A stretch of DNA of 8,306 nt, from positions 24,829 to 33,134 of the forward strand of contig MGXX01000017.1 of NCBI GenBank assembly GCA_001801515.1, in the 5' to 3' direction. Shown in pieces: positions 1 to 6,827 of this stretch; the first letter of the stretch is position 1; each line of letters opens with the position of its first letter. Source of the DNA: Gammaproteobacteria bacterium RIFCSPHIGHO2_12_FULL_38_11. GTDB lineage: Bacteria; Pseudomonadota; Gammaproteobacteria; Coxiellales; Coxiellaceae. The position numbers and the translations under genes were made by a program. The notes beneath the pieces were generated by a model, which was given only the letters and a program-made list of their open reading frames with translations, did no database searches and was not told the origin of the DNA.

Positions 1-1035
1 AGTATTGCTGCATTATATTTAAATTACCTTGCACAACTTCGTATTGGTCATGTTGCTTTTGCTGCATTTCTAGTGTCTTCTATTTTTGTCATGGGTATCA
101 GCGCCTATTATTTATTGCGAAATCAAGATGTCGAATTTGCCAAACGCTCTTTTGCAATCGCTGTTGGATTTGGGTTTATTTGTTCAATTATGGTTGTCTT
201 TTTTGGTGACCAAAATGGATTGGAAGTTGCACGCGATGAACCTGAAAAAATGGCTGCCATTGAAGCACAATGGCATACACAAAAAGCACCCGCGGCATGG
301 TATATCGTTGCATGGCCAGACCAACAAGCAGAAAGGAATTATTTCACCCTTAAAATCCCCTATGCACTCAGCTTGATTGCAACACACTCACTGTCTGGCA
401 CGGTCGAAGGTGCTGATTCGATTATACAAAAATATGTTGTTCGCGTGACAAATGGTATTAAAGCATACACGGCGCTCGATAAAATTTGGAAAAAAACGGC
501 AACAAACGCAGATATGAATACGTACCATAAATACGTCGGAGATTTGGGGTTTGCCTATTTATTATTACCTTATACAAATGATGTTGCAGACGCCTCATCC
601 GCACAAATTTTGCAAGCAGCAAAAAGCGGTATTCCCAATATGCCAACCGCATTTTGGAGTTTTCGTGTAATGATTGGCTGTTGGGGCTTAATGTTTTTAC
701 TAATGATTTTTGGATTGATTTCTGCATGGCGCAATACATTACAAAAAAATCGTTTCTTGTTACGTTGCTGCGTCTGGGGCATTCCCTTACCTTATCTGGC
801 TGCAGAAGCCGGCTGGTTATTGGCTGAAGTGGGTCGACAACCCTGGTCAATTCACGAAATAATGCCGACATTTATGGGGACTTCATCTTTAAATGAGGCA
901 TCATTAGTAACGAGTTTAATTTTATTTGCTGTGTTTTACGGCACATTAATCACAGTCGAATTGTTTCTTATGTTTAAATTTGCACGATTGGGGCCAAGCA
1001 GTTTGGGAACAGGAAAGTATTATTTTGAGAAATAA
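1..1035 (+). CDS. cydA: Cytochrome bd quinol oxidase subunit I, 5'-truncated by window edge
   Basis: Catalytic subunit of the membrane-bound bd oxidase, which oxidises quinol and reduces O2 to water. The frame is open from base 1, so the gene enters from the left; the GTG at 73 is an internal Val codon, not a start. 344 residues are visible; E. coli CydA has 522, so roughly the N-terminal third is missing. Compared with E. coli from memory: His17 of the fragment (nt 49-51, in RIGHVAF) matches the heme b558 ligand H186. KMAAIE in the quinol loop matches K252/E257. FRVM matches R391/M393, and AEVGRQPW carries the heme d-associated E445. The quinol loop and following segment are about as long as in E. 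coli, indicating the long-loop (L) subfamily. The C-terminus KFARLGPSSLGTGKYYFEK is typical. cydB follows after 38 bp. The promoter is outside the window. Confidence 0.97.
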   Translation, partial: SIAALYLNYLAQLRIGHVAFAAFLVSSIFVMGISAYYLLRNQDVEFAKRSFAIAVGFGFICSIMVVFFGDQNGLEVARDEPEKMAAIEAQWHTQKAPAAWYIVAWPDQQAERNYFTLKIPYALSLIATHSLSGTVEGADSIIQKYVVRVTNGIKAYTALDKIWKKTATNADMNTYHKYVGDLGFAYLLLPYTNDVADASSAQILQAAKSGIPNMPTAFWSFRVMIGCWGLMFLLMIFGLISAWRNTLQKNRFLLRCCVWGIPLPYLAAEAGWLLAEVGRQPWSIHEIMPTFMGTSSLNEASLVTSLILFAVFYGTLITVELFLMFKFARLGPSSLGTGKYYFEK

Positions 1036-1055
1036 TGAGGGAAATTCCACGTTAC

Positions 1056-1063
1056 AAGGGGAG
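1056..1063 (+). promoter_or_regulatory. Shine-Dalgarno site of cydB
   Basis: AAGGGGAG lies 10 nt before the ATG at 1074. It supports that start and independent ribosome loading after the cydA stop. Confidence 0.7.
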
Positions 1064-1073
1064 AAACTAAACC

Positions 1074-2219
1074 ATGTTTGATTATGAATTTCTAAAAATA
1101 GCCTGGTGGTTAATTATTGGCGCAGTATTAATGATTTATGCGGCCACTGCTGGTTTTGATGTGGGTGTCACTATGTATATGCCTTTTTTACGCAGCGAAA
1201 GTGATCGTCGTGTCGTTTTAAATACCAGCGCACCAACCTGGGACGGCAATTTAACTTGGATCGTATTTGCCGGTGGCGGGTTGTTTGTCGTTTGGCCTGC
1301 TGTTTATAGCACTTCATTTTCCGGCATGTATGCTGCTATGCTTTGCATTCTTTATGCCTTATTTTTACGTCCTCCTGCTTATGAGTATCGCAACAAAATC
1401 GACAGCAAAGCATGGCGCAAAACCTGTGATTGGGCATTATTTTTAAGTGGTGTCATTCCTGTTTTTGTTTTCGGTGTTGCATTGGGAAATTGCTTCATTG
1501 GCTTCCCCTATTATTTTGATCCACACACATATCGCGAATTTTATACCGGTAATTTTTGGGGATTGCTCAATCCTTATAGTATTTTATCAGGCATGGTTTC
1601 CGTACTAATGGTGTTGATGCATGGCTCCGTCTATTTACAACGTCGCACTGAAGGCAATATACGCAAACTGGCATTCAAAGTGCACTGGGTAAGTGGCATT
1701 TTATTATTAATCGGATTCACCCTATCTGGCCTATTACTCATGAAAACTTTAATTGGCTATAAATTAATTTCATCAGCGCCGATACCCACACTGGAACCTT
1801 TAAATAACGCTGTGCAATACGGCACTGGTTTTTGGATTCGCACTTATGAACAATATCCATGGAAATATTTTGCACCTGTTGTTGCTTATGGCGGCATTAT
1901 AGAATCATTGTGGGCTGCATCGTATGGTTGGCATACAACTGCATTCTGGGCAAGCTGTTTTGCCGTAGGTGGTATTGTAGGAACAGCGGGAGCGACATTA
2001 TTTCCTTTTTTAATGCCTTCATCCACCCACCCTAACCAAAGCCTCACAGTATGGAATGCAGCGTCTAGCCAATACGCATTAAATGTGATGTTATATGTGG
2101 GTGTTGTTTTGTTGGTGATTATTTTAGCCTATAAAATATTTGCCTATAATACGATTTGGCATAAAAAACCAACGTTAAATGCAAATGATATTGAAAAGGA
2201 TGAACACGCATTTTATTAG
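1074..2219 (+). CDS. cydB: Cytochrome bd quinol oxidase subunit II
   Basis: Second large subunit of the bd oxidase, partner of CydA in the inner membrane. 381 residues against 379 in E. coli, so complete. The N-terminus MFDYEFLKIAWWLIIG aligns without gaps with E. coli MIDYEVLRFIWWLLVG, fixing the ATG. Hydrophobic helices recur along the whole length. Conserved stretches include GFDVGV (Asp29), APTWDGN (residues 53-59, containing the Asp equivalent to D58 of the proposed proton path), YTGNFWGLLNP, FPFLMPSSTHPNQSLTVWNA and the C-terminal EHAFY (E. coli THSLY). One difference is that the usual DGFD motif reads AGFD (Ala26). The gene is preceded by a good Shine-Dalgarno site and followed by cydX after 69 bp, so it is almost certainly cotranscribed with cydA. 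Confidence 0.98.
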   Translation: MFDYEFLKIAWWLIIGAVLMIYAATAGFDVGVTMYMPFLRSESDRRVVLNTSAPTWDGNLTWIVFAGGGLFVVWPAVYSTSFSGMYAAMLCILYALFLRPPAYEYRNKIDSKAWRKTCDWALFLSGVIPVFVFGVALGNCFIGFPYYFDPHTYREFYTGNFWGLLNPYSILSGMVSVLMVLMHGSVYLQRRTEGNIRKLAFKVHWVSGILLLIGFTLSGLLLMKTLIGYKLISSAPIPTLEPLNNAVQYGTGFWIRTYEQYPWKYFAPVVAYGGIIESLWAASYGWHTTAFWASCFAVGGIVGTAGATLFPFLMPSSTHPNQSLTVWNAASSQYALNVMLYVGVVLLVIILAYKIFAYNTIWHKKPTLNANDIEKDEHAFY

Positions 2220-2248
2220 CGCTACGCCAACCATTGATTTTTCGGAAG

Positions 2249-2267
2249 CAGAACGCTCGGGGTTCTG
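2249..2267 (+). other. Intercistronic hairpin between cydB and cydX
   Basis: CAGAAC (2249-2254) pairs perfectly with GTTCTG (2262-2267) around a 7-nt loop, 11 nt before the cydX ribosome site. No T-run follows, so it is not a classical terminator. It may mark an mRNA processing or stabilising structure. Only six base pairs are present, so it could also be chance. Confidence 0.35.
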
Positions 2268-2277
2268 AACTACTTAT

Positions 2278-2283
2278 AGGAGA
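2278..2283 (+). promoter_or_regulatory. Shine-Dalgarno site of cydX
   Basis: AGGAGA with a 5-nt spacer to the ATG at 2289 is the best ribosome binding site in the window. It is the main non-homology argument that the 29-codon cydX frame is translated. Confidence 0.8.
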
Positions 2284-2288
2284 TTTAA

Positions 2289-2378
2289 ATGTTTTACGCC
2301 ATCATCGCACTTACGCTTGTTATCGCCATTTTATTCGGCATTATTATGGCTATTCGCGTCGATAAAACCTGTGAATAA
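2289..2378 (+). CDS. cydX: CydX-like small subunit of cytochrome bd oxidase
   Basis: A 29-residue single-helix membrane protein (MFYAIIALTLVIAILFGIIM, then AIRVDKTCE). CydX (YbgT) stabilises the hemes of CydAB by packing against CydA. Ungapped comparison with E. coli CydX (37 aa, MWYFAWILGTLLACSFGVIT...) gives matches at M1, Y3, L8, A13, F16, G17, I19 and A21, and Asp25 in place of the acidic Glu25. Residues 4-22 are a hydrophobic helix; the tail is charged, as in the family. E. coli Trp2 and Trp6 are replaced by Phe and Ile. Its place directly after cydB is the normal cydX position, and it has a strong ribosome site. The protein ends earlier than E. coli CydX. The family call rests on position, length and the FG(I/V)I pattern, not on a database search. 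Confidence 0.88.
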   Translation: MFYAIIALTLVIAILFGIIMAIRVDKTCE

Positions 2379-2388
2379 TAGCACAGAA

Positions 2389-2409
2389 ACGGGGGCCGAT
2401 AGCCCTCGT
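2389..2409 (+). other. GC-rich hairpin between cydX and cydD
   Basis: ACGGGGGC (2389-2396) pairs with GCCCTCGT (2402-2409): an 8-bp stem with one G-T pair and a CGATA loop, starting 11 nt after the cydX stop. There is no T-run immediately after it, so full termination is not expected. Partial attenuation or protection of the cydABX part of the transcript from 3' decay is plausible and would lower cydDC expression relative to cydABX; this is inference. Confidence 0.45.
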
Positions 2410-2446
2410 GCGAACCACGCAAAGAACTATTTTAAATTGAATTGAG

Positions 2447-2455
2447 ATGCTTTGA
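2447..2455 (+). promoter_or_regulatory. Two-codon minimal ORF overlapping the TTG start of cydD
   Basis: ATG CTT TGA at 2447-2455 ends on a TGA that overlaps the proposed cydD start TTG (2452-2454) as TTGA. A ribosome that starts at this ATG would stop exactly on the cydD start, a possible coupling or dampening device. Only a weak GAG-type ribosome site precedes it. It may also be a chance ATG. Confidence 0.25.
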
Positions 2456-4182
2456 AAAACGAAAACTATCAATGGTTAATTCAACATTCCAAACCCGCAC
2501 GCGGCTGGCTTTTATTATCAATTGCACTGGGCGTAATTTCAGGTGTGTTAATGATTGCCCAAGCGGGTATTTTAGCAACAATCATTGACCGCGTTTATTT
2601 ACATCATGCAACACGCGCAATGCTCAGCCTTAACTTAATACTTTTTTTAAGCATTATTCTAATTCGTTCAGCATTAACATGGGCTAGAGAAATAGTTTCC
2701 TTTCAATCTGCAAAAATGGTTAAGGACACTATACGAAAAATTTTATTTAAAAAATTATTAAAACTGTCTCCCATTCAGTTATCAAAATTTAAAACAGGCG
2801 CACTCGCTTCAACAATAATAGAACAAGTCGAAGCACTACATGGGTTTTATGCTGATTTTTTACCACAAATGACGATTTGCATTTTATTACCTTTCATTAT
2901 TTTATTTTTTGTCTATTTTCAAAACTGGGTCGCGGGTTTGGTTTTAACGATCACAGCACCCTTAATTCCTTTATTTATGGCATTAATCGGAATCAATACT
3001 GCGAAACTCAATCAAGAAAATTTTCAAACCTTATCACGCATGAGCGCGCATTTCTTGGATAAATTACAAGGCTTAACAACACTGGTGTTATTTAACCGTG
3101 CTAAAACACAATTAGATACTATCTCCACAATTTCCGATGAATATCGAAAAAAGACAATGCAAATTTTACGTATTGCTTTTTTGTCAACAGCAACACTAGA
3201 ATTATTTGCAACCATTTCAATTGCCATCATCGCTGTGTATTTAGGTCTCGGTTTATTGGGCCTTATTCGTATTGGCTTTGAAGGTGTCACTATTACATTG
3301 GGCAGCGCTTTATTTATTTTATTACTGGCACCTGAATTTTTTATGCCATTGCGACAGCTTGGCACCTTTTATCATGCCAGAGCGCAAGCGATAGGTGCAG
3401 CGGCGGAAATAGCAAAGATTCTTAACGATGACTGTGTCAGTGCCAGCGATGGGTTCGTTAGCATGAATGGAAGCGAGAGCGCAAGCGACCGCGAAAGCCT
3501 AATAAACAGTAAGATAAATTCACTGCAGATGGACACAAAACCTATTAACTTATTATTCAAAGACATCTGCTTTAGCTATCATCTCTCTAAAAACATAATC
3601 AACAATTTTAATTGCAACATCCCCTTCGGCGAATGCATTGCCATTACTGGTCCTAGCGGCGTTGGAAAATCAACTTTACTGAATTTAATTGCTAAATTTA
3701 TTGTTCCACAATCTGGCAATATTTTTGTAAATGATATTAATTTAAATAAAATTAACAACGACAACTGGCGAGACAATATTGCCCTTTTGCACCAACATCC
3801 CAGATTATTTTACGGCACAATTTTAGATAATATAAAATTATCAAAACCAGCTGCAACAGACACTGAAATAAAAAATGTTGTACGCGAAACCGGTGTTTTT
3901 GATTTTGTCCGTGCATTACCAAACGCTTTAAATACACAAGTGGGTGAACACGGTTTTGGATTGTCTGGTGGGCAAGCCCAACGTGTAGCATTAGCCCGCA
4001 TTTTATTAAAAAATGCACCGATTATTTTATTAGATGAACCGACTGCTCATTTAGATCAGGAAAATACAAATATCATTCTTCAATTATTAGAAAAGTGGCG
4101 TGGGAATAAAACAGTTCTTATAGCAACACATGATATTAGATTAATAAAATGCGCTAATCGCATCTTGGAGCTAACGCGATGA
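2452..4182 (+). CDS. cydD: Heterodimeric ABC transporter CydDC, subunit CydD
   Basis: Half-transporter with an N-terminal membrane domain and C-terminal ATPase; with CydC it is required for bd oxidase assembly. Its substrate has been described as cysteine/glutathione and more recently as heme. 576 residues (E. coli 588). Membrane segments lie at about 18-46, 58-76, 139-182 and 242-300. ATPase motifs: Walker A GPSGVGKST 400-408, signature LSGGQ 504-508, Walker B IILLDEP 524-530, H-loop His560, all intact. The start is taken as TTG (TGA stop three codons upstream in frame): the next in-frame ATG, about residue 33, would cut the first helix, and the N-terminus aligns with E. coli CydD. The domain linker is unusually long, about 42 residues between AKIL and LLFKD. 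Residues 332-360 of it are encoded by a repeat copy. The stop overlaps the cydC start (ATGA), implying coupling. Confidence 0.95.
   Translation: MKNENYQWLIQHSKPARGWLLLSIALGVISGVLMIAQAGILATIIDRVYLHHATRAMLSLNLILFLSIILIRSALTWAREIVSFQSAKMVKDTIRKILFKKLLKLSPIQLSKFKTGALASTIIEQVEALHGFYADFLPQMTICILLPFIILFFVYFQNWVAGLVLTITAPLIPLFMALIGINTAKLNQENFQTLSRMSAHFLDKLQGLTTLVLFNRAKTQLDTISTISDEYRKKTMQILRIAFLSTATLELFATISIAIIAVYLGLGLLGLIRIGFEGVTITLGSALFILLLAPEFFMPLRQLGTFYHARAQAIGAAAEIAKILNDDCVSASDGFVSMNGSESASDRESLINSKINSLQMDTKPINLLFKDICFSYHLSKNIINNFNCNIPFGECIAITGPSGVGKSTLLNLIAKFIVPQSGNIFVNDINLNKINNDNWRDNIALLHQHPRLFYGTILDNIKLSKPAATDTEIKNVVRETGVFDFVRALPNALNTQVGEHGFGLSGGQAQRVALARILLKNAPIILLDEPTAHLDQENTNIILQLLEKWRGNKTVLIATHDIRLIKCANRILELTR
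3445..3531 (+). repeat. In-frame dispersed repeat, copy A, inside cydD
   Basis: 87 bp (29 codons, residues 332-360) that match a segment at 6921-6834 on the other strand. The best-conserved core is 3466-3496, 31 bp with only two mismatches to copy B. An AGCGATG box sits 14 bp before the core (15 bp in copy B). After the core, 23 of 39 bases from 3493 to 3531 still match without gaps. It encodes NGSESASDRES followed by LINSKINSLQM. It falls between the membrane domain and the ATPase domain, a place that tolerates insertions. Removing it would leave a linker close to the E. coli length. The AGCG-rich core differs in composition from the AT-rich surroundings. Confidence 0.8.
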
Positions 4183-5843
4183 ACGCATTATGGTTTTTTA
4201 TTAGAAAATTAGCCGATTATCGACGCGAACTATTTATTGGTATTTTTCTCAGCCTAACGCTCACACTTTCCTCTATTGCATTGCTGACATTGTCAGGCTG
4301 GTTTATCAGTGCTGCTGCATTTGCAGGGCTAACTGCAATCACCGCCGCACATTTTAATTATTTTATGCCTGCTGCAATGATTCGTTTTCTTGCGCTCATC
4401 CGCATATTATCGCGATATGCAGACCGTGTGGTTAATCACGATTACACTTTTAAAATTTTAACGCAACTTCGCACGTGGTTTTACCAGCAATTAATTCCCT
4501 TAGCCCCTGCCCGTTTATTAATGCATCGCAGCGGAGATTTATTGAACCGAATTATTAACGATATCGATACGTTAGATAATCTTTATCTGAATGTATTATC
4601 GCCCATTTTGATATCACTGATAACCTTAATTTTTATTACGCTATTCACCGCACATTTTACTTTATTACTTTCAATGCGCATGCTCACATTTTTTATTGTC
4701 ACCTTACTCTTTATTTCCATCATTACACATCAACACAGTAAAATAATAGGTAAAAACATTCAAGAGTCGATTGCTTTATTACGTATTAATACAGTTGATT
4801 TTTTACAAGGTTTTATTGACAGCTTATTGTTTATTAAAAAAGAAAATAGATTGTCACTCATAACAAAAGCGCACGATCAATTAATGAAAGCCCAGAAGAG
4901 ATTGGCCATTCTAAAAGGCTTTACACAAAGCGCAATACAATTATCTTCTGGATGCTGTGTATTTTTAATTTTATTGATCGGCATCCCGCTTGTTGAAAAA
5001 AAAATAATCAATGGGGCTGAACTGGCCATGATTGTTTTTTTAATCATTGCTACTTTTGAGCAACTATTATCACTTCCACTCGCTTTTTTATCACTGGGAA
5101 AAACACAAAGCGCTGCTGTAAGATTACTGGAAATAGTAGACCACCCTCCCGCCGTTATTTTTCCAGAAAAATCTGCAAATAATAATGTCATTCAGCACCA
5201 TATTGTTTTAAATGCGTTGAGTTTTTCTTACCCCCATCAAGCAACTAATGTTTTACACAATATTAATTTAACCATTTCTGCTGGCACACATTTGGGTATT
5301 ACAGGTCCTTCCGGTTCAGGAAAAACAACCTTGGCTTATTTGATTGCGCGAATCTGGGATCCAAGCAGTGGTTTTATTTCTATTGGCGATATTGATTTAA
5401 AAGATTTTTCAGAAAATGATTGTCGAGCAAACATTTCTTTGGTAACGCAGCATGTGCATATTTTTAATGCCAGTGTGCGCGATAATTTGACCCTAATGCA
5501 GACCAATTATTCCGATAAGAATTGTTATCATGTTTTGGAAAAATTAGAATTGGCTGAGCTTGTACGGAATTTACCAGAGGGTTTGGATACCTTAATGGGT
5601 GAATTTGGAAAAAACTTTTCGGGCGGCCAAATCCGCCGTATTGCTATTGCCAGAGCGCTATTACACAATTCGCCAATTATTATTTTAGATGAACCATCAA
5701 CTGGTTTAGAAAATGAATTAATGCAGCGTATTTGGCAAAATTGCGAAGTAGATTTTGAAAATAAAACAGTGATTGTGATTACGCATGATGAAAAATTGCT
5801 GGCGATGATGGATCAACACCTATTGCTTAAGCCATTACATTAA
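4179..5843 (+). CDS. cydC: Heterodimeric ABC transporter CydDC, subunit CydC
   Basis: Second half of the CydDC exporter needed for cytochrome bd maturation. 554 residues (E. coli 573). The membrane domain covers about residues 1-300, with strong hydrophobic segments near 19-40, 47-66, 142-160, 164-184 and 262-300. The ATPase domain has Walker A GPSGSGKTT 376-384, signature FSGGQ 480-484, Walker B IIILDEP to 506 and H-loop His536. Two departures are visible: the first Leu of LSGGQ is Phe, and the D-loop Asp after Walker B (GLD) is Glu (GLE, Glu511). Subunit asymmetry is usual in heterodimeric ABC exporters, so this need not mean loss of activity. The ATG overlaps the cydD stop by 4 bp. The 3' end overlaps the convergent lpxK by 17 bp. 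No intrinsic terminator is visible after it. Confidence 0.95.
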   Translation: MNALWFFIRKLADYRRELFIGIFLSLTLTLSSIALLTLSGWFISAAAFAGLTAITAAHFNYFMPAAMIRFLALIRILSRYADRVVNHDYTFKILTQLRTWFYQQLIPLAPARLLMHRSGDLLNRIINDIDTLDNLYLNVLSPILISLITLIFITLFTAHFTLLLSMRMLTFFIVTLLFISIITHQHSKIIGKNIQESIALLRINTVDFLQGFIDSLLFIKKENRLSLITKAHDQLMKAQKRLAILKGFTQSAIQLSSGCCVFLILLIGIPLVEKKIINGAELAMIVFLIIATFEQLLSLPLAFLSLGKTQSAAVRLLEIVDHPPAVIFPEKSANNNVIQHHIVLNALSFSYPHQATNVLHNINLTISAGTHLGITGPSGSGKTTLAYLIARIWDPSSGFISIGDIDLKDFSENDCRANISLVTQHVHIFNASVRDNLTLMQTNYSDKNCYHVLEKLELAELVRNLPEGLDTLMGEFGKNFSGGQIRRIAIARALLHNSPIIILDEPSTGLENELMQRIWQNCEVDFENKTVIVITHDEKLLAMMDQHLLLKPLH

Positions 5844-6825
5844 AACCATAATCCAACCGCTTTAAAAGTGATTGAATAAGTTCACTATCCACTTCTGCAT
5901 GTCCACGAACAACATAAAAACGATTATCTGCAAAAGCAGCACATTTAACAGCGTCTTTTTCGGTCATGAGAATTATTTCATTTTGCGCAACGAAATCAAA
6001 ATCAGATTTTTTAAAATGATGATGATCTGGAAATATTTTTGATGTGAATACAATTTCTTTTTCACGCAGAGAATTAAAAAAGCGTTCTGGATTGCCGATG
6101 CCGGCGATGGCTACAAATACACCTGCTGTAGAGCATGTGGTGCCGTTATTGATAGCAATAATATCATCAATAACAAAGTGCATTGAAAAATCCCCCCGGA
6201 AGCTAACACAGCACCTCTCTTTTTCAAAGGGGGTGATACTCCCATTTGAAATAATAAAATCAACCGAATCCAAACGCTTTTTAGGTTCGCGCAACGGCCC
6301 CGCTGGCAAACAAAAACCATTACCCAATCCACGTGATGCATCAATGACGGCAATTTCAATATCATGCGCTAAGGCGTAATGCTGTAAACCATCATCACTC
6401 ACAATCACGTTACAGTTTAATTCAAGTAACTTTTGTGCATCTTGAACACGCATGGGTCCAACCACAACAGGTACACCCGTTTTTTTTGCCATTAATACTG
6501 CTTCATCGCCCACCCAAAAAGGATCGGAATTTTCATTAACTGTTTGCGGCCAGGTTTTACTTTTTCCACCGTAACCACGTGAAATAATACCAGGGTGAAA
6601 ACCCTGTTTTTTTAATTCTTTCACTATTGTGATGACCAAAGGTGTTTTGCCTGTGCCACCAACGGTAATATTGCCGACAATAATAACGGGGATGTTGATG
6701 TGGTGGGTTTTAAGGAATTTAGTTTTATAAAGATAATAACGGATTGCGATAATTAATTGATAAATTAATGACAGTGGGGATAGCAAATAGGAGAGAAGGT
6801 TTTTTTTATACCATATTTTATTCAT
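5827..6825 (-). CDS. lpxK: Tetraacyldisaccharide 4'-kinase (lipid A kinase)
   Basis: Inner-membrane-associated kinase that phosphorylates the 4' position of the lipid A disaccharide precursor (Raetz pathway), yielding lipid IVA. 332 residues (E. coli 328), complete. The hydrophobic N-terminus (about 10-33) is the membrane anchor. Visible motifs: P-loop GNITVGGTGKT 51-61, RGYGGK 83-88, GDEAV with Asp107 (Aquifex D99 region), SDDGLQHY with Asp144/Asp145, LPAGPLRE, AGIGNPERFF 241-250, DHHH 267-270 and MTEKDAVKC. The region between NG (194-195) and MH (215-216) is about ten residues longer than in E. coli and seems to derive from an embedded repeat. No clear Shine-Dalgarno site precedes the ATG. 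A short ORF ends 2 nt upstream, so coupling is possible. msbA lies upstream on the same strand, the usual msbA-lpxK operon order. Confidence 0.97.
   Translation of the reverse strand: MNKIWYKKNLLSYLLSPLSLIYQLIIAIRYYLYKTKFLKTHHINIPVIIVGNITVGGTGKTPLVITIVKELKKQGFHPGIISRGYGGKSKTWPQTVNENSDPFWVGDEAVLMAKKTGVPVVVGPMRVQDAQKLLELNCNVIVSDDGLQHYALAHDIEIAVIDASRGLGNGFCLPAGPLREPKKRLDSVDFIISNGSITPFEKERCCVSFRGDFSMHFVIDDIIAINNGTTCSTAGVFVAIAGIGNPERFFNSLREKEIVFTSKIFPDHHHFKKSDFDFVAQNEIILMTEKDAVKCAAFADNRFYVVRGHAEVDSELIQSLLKRLDYGFNVMA
6186..6237 (-). repeat. Degenerate palindromic repeat embedded in lpxK
   Basis: On the minus strand this reads ATCACCCCCTTTGAAAAAG, a variable middle, then CCGGGGGGATTTTT. The ends are complementary (CCCCC at 6193-6197, GGGGG at 6229-6233). 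It resembles a widespread type of bacterial palindromic repeat built around CCCCCTTTGAAAAAGGGGG and ending GGGGGGATTT; that resemblance is from memory. It encodes residues 197-214, including TPFEKERCCVSFRGDFS, recalling the PFEKGG..G and PPLKKGG peptides such repeats often encode. It coincides with the extra length of LpxK. The inner stem is mismatched, so this would be an old, decayed copy. Confidence 0.5.
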
Positions 6826-6827
6826 AT

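Noticed and set aside
73..75. GTG as the start of a 320-residue cydA product
   Set aside because: The frame is open to base 1 and the upstream residues, including the conserved heme-ligand His at 49-51, match CydA. The gene is simply cut by the window edge.
2221..2288. A sigma-70 promoter before cydX
   Set aside because: TTGATT at 2235 and TTATAG near 2274 are about 33 bp apart, far beyond the normal 16-18 bp spacing.
2389..2409. Rho-independent terminator after cydX
   Set aside because: The stem is good but no T-run follows, and cydD continues in the same direction. It was kept as a hairpin, not called a terminator.
4877..5191. Minus-strand 104-codon open frame inside cydC
   Set aside because: It lies wholly within a well-supported gene on the other strand, with no recognisable motif and no ribosome site. 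The other antisense frames inside cydA, cydD, lpxK and msbA were dismissed for the same reason.
6111..6365. Alternative minus-strand ORF overlapping lpxK, encoding a PPLKK-type peptide
   Set aside because: It is in another frame of lpxK. The PPLKK peptide is best explained as a translation of the embedded repeat, not as a gene.
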